8,969 nt of DNA, taken from NCBI GenBank assembly GCA_028816945.1, contig JAPPQG010000077.1, positions 1-8,969 on the forward strand, read 5' to 3'. The stretch is from Alphaproteobacteria bacterium. Its GTDB lineage: Bacteria; Pseudomonadota; Alphaproteobacteria; RS24. A program made the translations under genes and the position numbers. The notes below the pieces were generated by a model. That model did no database searches. It worked only from the letters and a program-made list of their open reading frames with translations, and was not told the origin of the DNA. Shown here piece after piece: positions 1 through 6,335 of this stretch; the stretch's first letter is position 1, and every line of letters starts with the position of its first letter.

Positions 1-44
1 ATCCTGCCGACGCGGCACGCCAAATTACACAAAGTCTTTTATAA
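1..44 (+). CDS. pyrF: Orotidine 5'-phosphate decarboxylase, C-terminal end only (partial)
   Basis: One reading frame (codons from base 3, stop TAA at 42-44) gives PADAARQITQSLL and then stops. This resembles the usual PyrF C-terminus, where an Asp-Pro-x-x-Ala-Ala-(K/R)-x-Ile stretch follows the last beta strand and the protein ends a few residues later. The partial codon at the window edge ends in AT, compatible with GAT (Asp) before the Pro. PyrF decarboxylates OMP to UMP in pyrimidine synthesis. The call also leans on context, because pyrF lies just upstream of trpF in many Alphaproteobacteria. Only 13 residues are visible, so this is an inference. The stop codon lies inside the first unit of the tandem repeat that follows. 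Confidence 0.5.
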   Translation, partial: PADAARQITQSLL

Positions 45-101
45 TAAGTCTTTTGTGATAAGCCTTTTATGATAAGTCTTTTGTGCTAAGCTTTTTATGA
101 T
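32..101 (+). repeat. 14-bp tandem repeat, five units, between pyrF end and trpF
   Basis: Five head-to-tail 14-bp units fill 32-45, 46-59, 60-73, 74-87 and 88-101, with consensus AAGYCTTTTRTGAT. There is a higher-order pattern: units 2+3 (46-73) and units 4+5 (74-101) match at 26 of 28 positions. This suggests that a 14-bp unit duplicated and diverged, and the 28-bp dimer then duplicated. Unit 1 contains the probable pyrF stop codon. Several units end in a -10-like hexamer (TATAAT at 40-45, TATGAT at 68-73 and 96-101). The array stops eight bases before the preferred trpF ATG, and no Shine-Dalgarno sequence is visible there. Confidence 0.9.
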
Positions 102-109
102 AATTGACC

Positions 110-754
110 ATGACAATAAAGGTTAAAATTTGCGGCATAACAAAGCCAACAGATATTGAAACATTAAAAATAGCTCAGGCCGATTTTGCGGGCTTTGTTT
201 TTTTTCCTAATTCCCCGCGTCATCTATCTTATGAAATGGCAAAAACATTAGCTGCCGCCCTTGACCCAAGCATAAAAAAAGTCGCCGTGTTGGTTAATCC
301 CAATGAAACAGAAATAAGCCGCGCCATTGCAGCCATAAAGCCCGACTATATCCAATTACACGGGCAAGAAACAGTTGCTATGGTGGCACAGATTAAAGAG
401 CAGACAGGGCTTAAAATTATCAAAGCATTCGGCATTGCCACACAAGAAGATATAGAAAACACAAATCAATATGAAGCATATGTTGATATGTTTTTATTTG
501 ATGCTAAACCCGCCCCTGACGCTGTGCTACCGGGCGGCACAGGCACGCAATTTGATTGGCAGTTGGCAACCGCTTATAATGGCAAAACAGATTGGATGTT
601 GTCTGGCGGGCTGACAGAAGACAATATCGCTGAGGCACTCAAAATAACAAAGGCAAAAATGCTCGATGTCTCCTCAGGCGTCGAATCAGCTCCGGGGCAA
701 AAAGATAGTAGCAAAATCCAGCAATTTATCCGCACCGCAAGGGCAAATGCATGA
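110..754 (+). CDS. trpF: Phosphoribosylanthranilate isomerase TrpF
   Basis: Catalyses the Amadori rearrangement of N-(5'-phosphoribosyl)anthranilate to CdRP, the third committed step of tryptophan synthesis, in the cytoplasm. The 214-residue product is normal length for this monofunctional (beta/alpha)8 barrel. Visible signatures, numbered from the ATG at 110, are KICGIT (residues 6-11) with the expected catalytic base Cys8, FVFFPNSPRH (29-38), QLHGQE (82-87), FDAKP (130-134) with the expected catalytic acid Asp131, PGGTGTQFDW (141-150), SGGL (165-168) and DVSSGVESAPGQKD (186-199), the last two contributing to phosphate binding. A TTG at 104 is in frame and would add two residues. I prefer the ATG because MTIKVKICGIT matches the family N-terminus. 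Neither start has a clear ribosome binding site. It is followed by trpB after 78 bases and is probably in one transcription unit with trpB and trpA. Confidence 0.96.
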   Translation: MTIKVKICGITKPTDIETLKIAQADFAGFVFFPNSPRHLSYEMAKTLAAALDPSIKKVAVLVNPNETEISRAIAAIKPDYIQLHGQETVAMVAQIKEQTGLKIIKAFGIATQEDIENTNQYEAYVDMFLFDAKPAPDAVLPGGTGTQFDWQLATAYNGKTDWMLSGGLTEDNIAEALKITKAKMLDVSSGVESAPGQKDSSKIQQFIRTARANA

Positions 755-832
755 TATAAGATGCTAAAATATATGCCCTAATATAATATGTTGGCATTTT
801 ACAATAACCATATGACACAATAGGCGGATAAT

Positions 833-2041
833 ATGTCACATTCATTTACAGCCGAACCCGATGAAAAAGGCCGTTTTGGCATTTTCGGCGGGCGGTTTGT
901 TGCTGAAACACTTATGCCGCTTATTTTGGAAGTCGAGCAAGCCTATAAACAAGCCAAGCAAGACGCAGATTTTCAAGCCGAATTATTAGATTTGCAAAAA
1001 CATTATGTCGGCCGCCCAAGCCCGCTTTATTTTGCTGAACGATTGACGGCAAAATTAGGCGGCGCAAAAATTTATTTCAAACGCGATGAGCTCAACCATA
1101 CAGGCGCGCATAAAATCAATAATTGTCTCGGCCAAATATTACTCGCCAAACGCATGGGCAAAACCCGTATCATTGCTGAGACGGGGGCGGGACAGCACGG
1201 CGTTGCCGTTGCCACAGTGGCTGCACGGTTTGGTCTTCCTTGTAAAATATTTATGGGGGCAAAAGATATTGAACGCCAAAAGCCGAATGTTTTCCGCATG
1301 CGTTTGCTTGGCGCAGAAATATGTCCTGTGACGGCGGGGGCGGGAACATTAAAAGATGCTATGAATGAAGCTTTGCGGGATTGGGTTACACATGTTGAAA
1401 ATACATTTTATATTATTGGCACAGTCGCCGGCCCCCACCCCTATCCTGCTATGGTGCGCGATTTCCAATCCGTTATTGGGTTAGAGACCAAAACACAAAT
1501 TATGGAACAAGAAGGCCGCCTGCCTGATATATTGATTGCCTGTATTGGCGGTGGCTCGAATGCGATTGGTTTATTTTATCCCTTTTTGGATGATAGAACT
1601 ATTCGCCTGATTGGCGTAGAAGCGGGCGGTTTGGGATTGGATACACAAGACCATGCCGCCTCACTTGCCGGCGGTAAGCCCGGCATATTGCATGGCAATC
1701 GCACTTATTTACTACAAGATAGTGACGGGCAGATTTTAGAAGGCCATTCTATTTCCGCAGGGCTAGATTATCCGGGCATTGGGCCTGAACATGCATGGCT
1801 GAAAGAAACGGGACGGGTGGAATATGTCACAGCAAGCGATGATGAAGCATTAGAGGCTTTCCAATTTTGCACCCATTTAGAAGGCATTATGCCTGCTCTT
1901 GAGCCAGCCCATGCTTTGGCACATGTTATAAAACTTGCGCCTCAATTAAAAGCCGACCAATTATTGGTTATGAATATGTGCGGGCGCGGGGATAAGGATA
2001 TTTTTGCTGTCGCCCAACATTTGCAAATGGAAATTGATTGA
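833..2041 (+). CDS. trpB: Tryptophan synthase beta subunit TrpB
   Basis: PLP-dependent beta subunit of the TrpA2B2 complex. It condenses indole, channelled from TrpA, with L-serine to give tryptophan. At 402 residues it has the usual length. The N-terminal [17 protein letters not shown] (residues 13-29) is typical. The PLP lysine is Lys94 in [10 protein letters not shown] (88-97), the catalytic Glu is Glu116 in AETGAGQHG (115-123), the PLP phosphate loop is GGGSNAIG (239-246), and SAGLDYPG (308-315) carries the communication-loop Asp312. The C-terminal CGRGDKD (383-389) has Cys where the enteric enzyme has the Ser that contacts the PLP pyridine nitrogen. A weak Shine-Dalgarno AGGCGG (822-827) lies five bases before the ATG. 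The stop TGA at 2039-2041 runs almost directly into trpA, suggesting translational coupling and 1:1 synthesis. Confidence 0.98.
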   Translation: MSHSFTAEPDEKGRFGIFGGRFVAETLMPLILEVEQAYKQAKQDADFQAELLDLQKHYVGRPSPLYFAERLTAKLGGAKIYFKRDELNHTGAHKINNCLGQILLAKRMGKTRIIAETGAGQHGVAVATVAARFGLPCKIFMGAKDIERQKPNVFRMRLLGAEICPVTAGAGTLKDAMNEALRDWVTHVENTFYIIGTVAGPHPYPAMVRDFQSVIGLETKTQIMEQEGRLPDILIACIGGGSNAIGLFYPFLDDRTIRLIGVEAGGLGLDTQDHAASLAGGKPGILHGNRTYLLQDSDGQILEGHSISAGLDYPGIGPEHAWLKETGRVEYVTASDDEALEAFQFCTHLEGIMPALEPAHALAHVIKLAPQLKADQLLVMNMCGRGDKDIFAVAQHLQMEID

Positions 2042-2058
2042 TTGAGTTGGACGAACCC

Positions 2059-2880
2059 ATGCCGCAAACCCGTATCGATCATTGTTTCCAAACCCTTGCA
2101 AAAGCCGATAAAACAGCCTTTATTGCCTTTATCACAGCAGGCGACCCCGATATTGAGACTTCTTATCAACTGCTTATGGGTTTGGTTGAAGCAGGCGTTG
2201 ATATTATTGAATTAGGCATGCCATTTAGCGACCCAATGGCTGATGGTATTGCCATTCAAAATGCTTCAAAACGCGCCTTAAAAGCGGGCATGACATTGGC
2301 TAAAACGCTTGACCTTGTGCGCCGTTTCCGCCAACACGACTCACAAACGCCTATTGTGCTTATGGGTTATTATAATCCGATTTATCAATATGGCGTGTCG
2401 CCATTTCTAACCGATGCCCAAAGCGCAGGCGTGGATGGGCTGATTATTGTCGACTTACCGCCCGAAGAAGATGAAGAAGTTTGCCTACCCGCCCTCAAAA
2501 CAGGGCTTAATTTTATTCATTTAGTCGCCCCAACCACGCATGACAAACGCCTGCCTCTTGTTTTGGCGAACACATCGGGCTTTATCTATTATGTTTCAAT
2601 GACGGGCATTACGGGCGCCGATGCCCCACCTGAAAATTTGGTCGCTGAGGGTGTTGCCCGCGTTAAAACACATACGAATTTACCCATAGTGGTTGGCTTT
2701 GGCATTAAAACGCCTGAACAAATGCGCCGTTTTGCGCGTTTTGCGGATGGTGTGGTCGTTGGCTCTGCTTTGGTTGAAACTATAAGCCATACATTAGATG
2801 AGACGGGGCAAGCCACTGACGCAACCCTATCACAAACCCTCGCCCTTGCCCGCTCTATGGCGCAAGCTCTAAATGAGTAG
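2059..2880 (+). CDS. trpA: Tryptophan synthase alpha subunit TrpA
   Basis: Cleaves indole-3-glycerol phosphate to indole and glyceraldehyde 3-phosphate and passes indole through the tunnel to TrpB. From the ATG at 2059 the protein has 273 residues, a normal length for this TIM barrel. Key parts are [11 protein letters not shown] (21-31), the catalytic Glu51 in [11 protein letters not shown] (49-59) and Asp62 in MADG (60-63), followed later by [16 protein letters not shown] and [11 protein letters not shown], the strand-end glycines that hold the phosphate. The residue after ADG is Ile rather than the more common Pro. An upstream in-frame TTG at 2038 would extend the protein by seven residues and overlap the trpB stop by four bases. 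I prefer the ATG because [10 protein letters not shown] lines up with the family N-terminus, but the TTG cannot be excluded. No terminator is visible between its stop and the convergent hydrolase gene 34 bases on. Confidence 0.97.
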   Translation: MPQTRIDHCFQTLAKADKTAFIAFITAGDPDIETSYQLLMGLVEAGVDIIELGMPFSDPMADGIAIQNASKRALKAGMTLAKTLDLVRRFRQHDSQTPIVLMGYYNPIYQYGVSPFLTDAQSAGVDGLIIVDLPPEEDEEVCLPALKTGLNFIHLVAPTTHDKRLPLVLANTSGFIYYVSMTGITGADAPPENLVAEGVARVKTHTNLPIVVGFGIKTPEQMRRFARFADGVVVGSALVETISHTLDETGQATDATLSQTLALARSMAQALNE

Positions 2881-2914
2881 GTGCTAAACGAATAGCCGCT
2901 AAAAGCAAATAATG

Positions 2915-3562
2915 CTAGCCAAGCACATTATCGGCAACAAAAGCATTGGTTTGACGCTCTAACCCGAATGTCGACATCGGCCCGTGGCCCGGCACAAAGC
3001 GAATATCTGACCCCAAAGGCCAAAGCCGTTTTGTTATGGACTCAATTAAATCTTGATGATTGCCGCGTGGTAAATCTGTGCGCCCGATTGAGCCTTGAAA
3101 TAAAACATCGCCAACAAGGGCAAGGCGGTCTTGCGGCTGAAAGAAAACCACATGGCCGGGCGTATGGCCGGGGCAATGAATAACATCAAAGAATGTATTT
3201 GCGGCCTCTATTTTATCGCCATGCTCTAACCATTGGTCGGGTTCAAAACTTTCCACAGGCGGCCAATCAAACATTTTTGTTGCCTCTGGCAAGCCCTCAA
3301 TCCAAAATAAATCATCTTTGTGTGGCCCAATAATCGGCAAATTGAATTGTGCCGATAAGGCAGCCACACCGCCCACATGGTCTAAATGGCCATGTGTGCA
3401 GAGTATTTTTTCTAGCACAATGCCCTGCTCGTCAATAAATTGCTCGATAAGAGCTAAATCACCGCCCGGGTCGCTAATCGCCCCCTGCTTGGTCTCGGCA
3501 TCCCAAAACACAGTACAATTTTGGCGAAATGGGGTGACGGGTATAATTTGATAATTAAGCAT
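2915..3562 (-). CDS. YcbL/GloC-type glyoxalase II-like hydrolase (metallo-beta-lactamase fold)
   Basis: A 215-residue cytoplasmic MBL-fold hydrolase that, from memory, is strikingly like E. coli YcbL (GloC) along its whole length and has the same size. The likely activity is thioester hydrolysis of S-lactoylglutathione or a related substrate. The metal motif THGHLDH is at residues 56-62 (His57, His59, Asp61, His62), followed by PGHTPGHVVFF (131-141, His133), GDVLF with Asp152, GRTDLPRGNH (160-169) and PGHGP with His193. It begins MLNYQIIPVTPFRQNC, as in YcbL. There is no signal peptide. The gene is convergent with trpA and divergent from the FGGY kinase. No strong ribosome binding site precedes the ATG. 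A weak promoter-like pair (TTGCAA at 3618-3623 and TAAACT, the complement of 3596-3601, 16 bases apart) lies upstream on the minus strand. Neither neighbour is in the same pathway, so this looks like an independent gene. Confidence 0.93.
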   Translation of the reverse strand: MLNYQIIPVTPFRQNCTVFWDAETKQGAISDPGGDLALIEQFIDEQGIVLEKILCTHGHLDHVGGVAALSAQFNLPIIGPHKDDLFWIEGLPEATKMFDWPPVESFEPDQWLEHGDKIEAANTFFDVIHCPGHTPGHVVFFQPQDRLALVGDVLFQGSIGRTDLPRGNHQDLIESITKRLWPLGSDIRFVPGHGPMSTFGLERQTNAFVADNVLG

Positions 3563-3630
3563 ATTGATTAGCGGGGGTTAAATGTTTGCCCGAAAAGTTT
3601 ATCCCAATCGGCCCATTTTGCAAATATAAA

Positions 3631-3728
3631 TAGCGAGCTATGAATATCGAGATACAAGTATCGAGATATAAATATCGAGATATAAATATCGAGATATAAA
3701 TATCGAAATACAAGTATCGAGATACAAT
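3631..3728. repeat. 14-bp tandem repeat, seven units, in the divergent hydrolase/kinase intergenic region
   Basis: Exactly seven 14-bp units fill 98 bases. The first (3631-3644) is degenerate, matching the consensus at 11 of 14 positions. Units at 3659-3672, 3673-3686 and 3687-3700 are identical: TATCGAGATATAAA. The units at 3645-3658, 3701-3714 and 3715-3728 end in ACAAG or ACAAT instead. Each core TATCGAGATA is a near-palindrome (8 of 10 positions agree with its reverse complement), so every unit could offer a two-fold symmetric site. The units are back to back with no unique spacers, so this is not a CRISPR array. The rest of the 3563-3776 intergenic region holds only short leader sequences for the two divergent genes. 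Confidence 0.93.
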
Positions 3729-3762
3729 TATAAAACGGAAAATGCCCGCTAGCCGTTAAAAG

Positions 3763-3774
3763 TGCTATAAGGGG
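3763..3774 (+). promoter_or_regulatory. Possible extended -10 and ribosome binding site of the kinase gene
   Basis: TGCTATAAG at 3763-3771 matches an extended -10 (TGnTATAAT) at all but the last base. AAGGGG at 3769-3774 looks like a Shine-Dalgarno sequence two bases before the ATG at 3777. The two readings conflict. If the -10 is real, transcription would start at about the ATG and give a leaderless message. If the purine tract is a ribosome binding site, the promoter must lie farther upstream. No good -35 is visible at the right spacing. The accD promoter carries the same TGCTATAA core. Confidence 0.3.
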
Positions 3775-3776
3775 AT

Positions 3777-5279
3777 ATGATTTTTCTCGGCCTAGATTTA
3801 GGGGCAAGTTCTCTCAAAGCCCTGCTTATGCGCGACGATGGCGAGGTTTTAGCCACCGCACGAACCCCTATTCCCACAAGCAGACCGCACCCCAAACACG
3901 CCGAACAAAACCCGCAAGATTGGCGCGAAGCCATGCAACAAACCATTGCCGCTTTATTGCAGGATAATTCATATCAGGCAAATGATATTACCGCGATAAG
4001 CATAACAGCAGGCACACATATTGGCGTGCTAACAGATGCGGATTTCACTCCTTTACGGCCAGCAATTTTATGGAGCGACCAACGCGCCGCCGATGAAGTG
4101 GCTGAATTGGAAACACATAGCGCAACCATAATTGCTGCAAGCCTGCACCGCCCAAATGCAACTTGGACGCTCGCCCATTTGCGGTGGCTTGCAACACACA
4201 CGCCAAGCCTATTGGCGCAAGCCAAACATTTATTACCAGCAAAAGATTGGTTACGCCACCAATTAACAGGCGATTTTCTAACTGATTTTTCTGATGCGGT
4301 TGGCACACAATTAGTGGATATTAAGACGCAAAATTGGTCGCCTGATTTATGCGCGCTCGCCAACATTCGAACTGACATTTTGCCCCCCATTCGCCAAGCA
4401 ACAGATTTAGCAGGGCAGGTGCAACCACTAGCAGCAGAAAAATTTGGGCTTGCAATCGGCACGCCCGTCTATGTCGGGGCAATAGATACAAGCATTGAAT
4501 TATTCGGTGCAGGGCTTTTTAAGCAAGGCGATGCGGCCATAAAATTAGCCTCAGCCGGCGTCGTCTCTTTATGCTGTGAGACGGCTCGAGCCTGCCCGCC
4601 CATTTCTTGCTATCCACAAGTGCCAATAAACGCGCACACAGGACAAGGGCAAACAGAGCAAACGCATACAGGTTGGTATTTTGCCTCAGGCATGAACACA
4701 TGCACAGATGCGCTAAATTGGGCGCGGCAGATTTTGCTAAATAATATAAGTTTTGACAAAATGGAAAAATTGGCCGCAACCGCACCCATTGGGGCAAATG
4801 GGGTGCTATTTCATCCCTATTTATTGGGCGAGCGCGCGCCGCATTGGAACGCTGACTTGCGCGCCTGCCTATCGGGTTTAACACTTAACACAAATCAAGC
4901 CGATATTGCCCGCGCCCTTTATGAAGGTATTGGTTTTGCCCTCTATGATGTGCGCCAAGATTTAGCCGCACGCACAGGGCAAGATGTCACACAATTTGCA
5001 CTATTGGGCGGCGGGGCGCAAAGCCCCTTTTGGGCGCAATGCATGGCGGATATACAGGGCGCGCCCGCCTACACGCAAAATATAGTGACGGATGCTGCTT
5101 ATGGGGCGGCCCGATTAGCCTCTTTGGCCTCCTCTTTACCACAGGGCAATGATAGCGCACAGACACAACACACAAAAACTCATTATACGCCCGATAAACA
5201 AGCCCATGCGGCCTATCAGCAGATTTTCGAACAATATCAGGCACAGGCACACATGCACCGCACCGCGCTTAAAGGATAG
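3777..5279 (+). CDS. FGGY-family carbohydrate kinase, xylulokinase-like
   Basis: A 500-residue cytoplasmic sugar kinase with the two actin-like domains of the FGGY family, closest in general layout to xylulokinase XylB. The N-terminal ATPase motif FLGLDLGASSLKALLM spans residues 3-18. RPAILWSDQRA (94-104), LLPAKDWLRHQLTGDFLTDFSDAVGT (152-177), YLLGERAPHWN (348-358) and LLGGGAQSPFW (409-419) are all XylB-like. The expected catalytic base is Asp237 in GAIDTS (234-239). Two regions differ from typical xylulokinases: the sugar-contact segment reads GTHIG (79-83) rather than GQMHG, and the ATP phosphate loop reads LASAG (257-261) rather than LGTSG. I therefore call the family with confidence but leave the sugar open, and no gene symbol is given. 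No sugar transporter, isomerase or regulator is adjacent. It sits alone between the divergent hydrolase and accD, with a tandem repeat just upstream. Confidence 0.9.
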   Translation: MIFLGLDLGASSLKALLMRDDGEVLATARTPIPTSRPHPKHAEQNPQDWREAMQQTIAALLQDNSYQANDITAISITAGTHIGVLTDADFTPLRPAILWSDQRAADEVAELETHSATIIAASLHRPNATWTLAHLRWLATHTPSLLAQAKHLLPAKDWLRHQLTGDFLTDFSDAVGTQLVDIKTQNWSPDLCALANIRTDILPPIRQATDLAGQVQPLAAEKFGLAIGTPVYVGAIDTSIELFGAGLFKQGDAAIKLASAGVVSLCCETARACPPISCYPQVPINAHTGQGQTEQTHTGWYFASGMNTCTDALNWARQILLNNISFDKMEKLAATAPIGANGVLFHPYLLGERAPHWNADLRACLSGLTLNTNQADIARALYEGIGFALYDVRQDLAARTGQDVTQFALLGGGAQSPFWAQCMADIQGAPAYTQNIVTDAAYGAARLASLASSLPQGNDSAQTQHTKTHYTPDKQAHAAYQQIFEQYQAQAHMHRTALKG

Positions 5280-5351
5280 AGCCTGCCATACCCCAAACGC
5301 CTCTATTTTCTGCCAAAATAACTCACACCAAAACCGCCCCTATATGTATTT

Positions 5352-5380
5352 TTGCGCGAATCAGCCATTTATGCTATAAT
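5352..5380 (+). promoter_or_regulatory. Predicted sigma-70-type promoter of accD-folC
   Basis: TTGCGC at 5352-5357 and a perfect TATAAT at 5375-5380 are separated by 17 bases. A TG at 5372-5373 makes it an extended -10 (TGCTATAAT). Transcription would start near 5386-5388, leaving a leader of about 65 bases before the accD ATG. It is the best promoter match I see in the window. It makes sense biologically, because accD-folC is here cut off from the trp genes by a minus-strand gene and a kinase. Confidence 0.55.
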
Positions 5381-5382
5381 TA

Positions 5383-5416
5383 CTTTATTGGCCGCCAAAC
5401 AAGCGGCTAAATAAAG
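5383..5416. other. Imperfect inverted repeat (hairpin or dyad) at the predicted accD transcription start
   Basis: GCCGC at 5391-5395 pairs with GCGGC at 5403-5407 around a seven-base loop (CAAACAA). The stem continues outward with one G-T pair (5390/5408), two A-T pairs, a single bulged A at 5411, and five more pairs ending at C5383/G5416. That is 13 base pairs in all. No T-run follows on either strand, so it is not a typical intrinsic terminator for the kinase gene. It overlaps the predicted start of transcription, so it could be a DNA operator or a hairpin at the 5' end of the mRNA. These roles are inference. Confidence 0.6.
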
Positions 5417-5452
5417 CATAGATAGAGCAGAACAAACTATCATTGGGGTAAT

Positions 5453-6331
5453 ATGAATTGGATTAAAAATTTTGTACGGCCGAAATTTGAGCGTGTTTTC
5501 CGCAATAAAGATAATGCGCCCGATGATTTATGGGTGAATTGCACGGCATGTGGGGAAATGATTTTCCACCGCGATATAGAACATTTAGCAAAAGTCTGCC
5601 CGGGGTGCGACCATCATATGCGCTTAACTTCTGCTGAACGGTTTGCGCAATTATTTGATAATGGCGATTATAAAACCATTGAGACGCCTGATGTGCCGAT
5701 TGACCCGCTTAAATTCCGCGACCAGAAAAAATATACAGATAGGCTGAAAGAAGCCCGCAATAAAACCGGCGAAAAAGATGCTGTGTGTATTGGTGTCGGC
5801 AAATTGGCGGGAGTTGAAACAGTTATTGTCGTGCAAGATTTTTCATTCATGGGTGGCTCTTTGGGCATGGCGGCGGGCGAGACTGTTATGCGTGGCGGTG
5901 AATTGGCACTTGAAAAAAATGCACCCTTTATTGTTGTTGCAGCCGCAGGTGGCGCACGCATGCAAGAAGGCATTCTCTCTTTAATGCAATTACCGCGCAC
6001 AACAGTCATTGTGCAAAAATTACGAGACCGCGGCCTGCCCTATATTGTCATTTTAACTGACCCAACAACGGGCGGGGTGACAGCCTCTTATGGCATGCTA
6101 GGCGATATACATATTGCAGAACCCGGCGCTTTGATTGGTTTTGCCGGCCCACGCGTTATCCAAGACACAATCAATGAAAAATTGCCCGAAGGCTTTCAGC
6201 GTGCCGAATATTTATTAGAGCATGGCATGATTGATATGGTCGTCCATCGCCACCATTTAGCAAAAACATGCGGGCAGCTCATTCACTTGCTAACGGGCAA
6301 TATGGCAAGCGCTCCTAATCCTGCTACATAA
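5453..6331 (+). CDS. accD: Acetyl-CoA carboxylase carboxyltransferase subunit beta AccD
   Basis: Beta subunit of the cytoplasmic acetyl-CoA carboxylase carboxyltransferase. With AccA it moves the carboxyl group from biotin-BCCP to acetyl-CoA to form malonyl-CoA for fatty acid synthesis. The 292-residue protein has the N-terminal four-Cys zinc ribbon (Cys30, Cys33, Cys49, Cys52 in WVNCTAC and VCPGC) and then the crotonase-like core: [14 protein letters not shown] (130-143), [16 protein letters not shown] (164-179), [18 protein letters not shown] (201-218) and [13 protein letters not shown] (228-240). These glycine-rich turns form the acyl-CoA oxyanion site. GGGG at 5445-5448 serves as a ribosome binding site before the ATG. 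folC follows four bases after the stop, the usual alphaproteobacterial pairing. Residues 81-110 include a charged lysine-rich linker, and nothing is truncated. Confidence 0.98.
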   Translation: MNWIKNFVRPKFERVFRNKDNAPDDLWVNCTACGEMIFHRDIEHLAKVCPGCDHHMRLTSAERFAQLFDNGDYKTIETPDVPIDPLKFRDQKKYTDRLKEARNKTGEKDAVCIGVGKLAGVETVIVVQDFSFMGGSLGMAAGETVMRGGELALEKNAPFIVVAAAGGARMQEGILSLMQLPRTTVIVQKLRDRGLPYIVILTDPTTGGVTASYGMLGDIHIAEPGALIGFAGPRVIQDTINEKLPEGFQRAEYLLEHGMIDMVVHRHHLAKTCGQLIHLLTGNMASAPNPAT

Positions 6332-6335
6332 TTTA

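Noticed and set aside
97..126. Short open frame of nine codons (ATG at 97) overlapping the trpF start, as a possible leader peptide
   Set aside because: It has no Trp codons, no ribosome binding site and no attenuator-like hairpins. It is out of frame with trpF and arises by chance.
782..797. TATAAT at 782-787 and a small inverted repeat ATGCC/GGCAT (773-777, 793-797) before trpB
   Set aside because: There is no matching -35 at the right spacing, and the stem is only five base pairs with a 15-base loop. It is not strong enough to call a promoter or attenuator in this AT-rich gap.
2881..2920. Possible bidirectional terminator between trpA and the hydrolase
   Set aside because: Only a weak five-base pairing (GTGCT with AGCAC) around a large loop is visible, with no T-run on either strand.
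3631..3728. CRISPR-like array
   Set aside because: Units are directly adjacent with no unique spacers, are only 14 bases long, and no cas gene is present.
3568..3807. A 79-codon minus-strand open frame rich in Tyr, Ile, Leu and Asp repeats
   Set aside because: It is produced by the 14-bp repeat read through in a frame (42 bases give a 14-residue period). It overlaps the kinase start and has no family resemblance.
3974..4462. A 162-codon minus-strand open frame antisense to the kinase
   Set aside because: It lies fully inside a well-supported gene, has Cys/Arg/Ser-rich shadow composition and matches no family that I recognise.
5280..5351. Terminator or small gene after the kinase
   Set aside because: I found no stem with a T-run and no open frame with a ribosome binding site. 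The stretch appears to be plain spacer up to the accD promoter.
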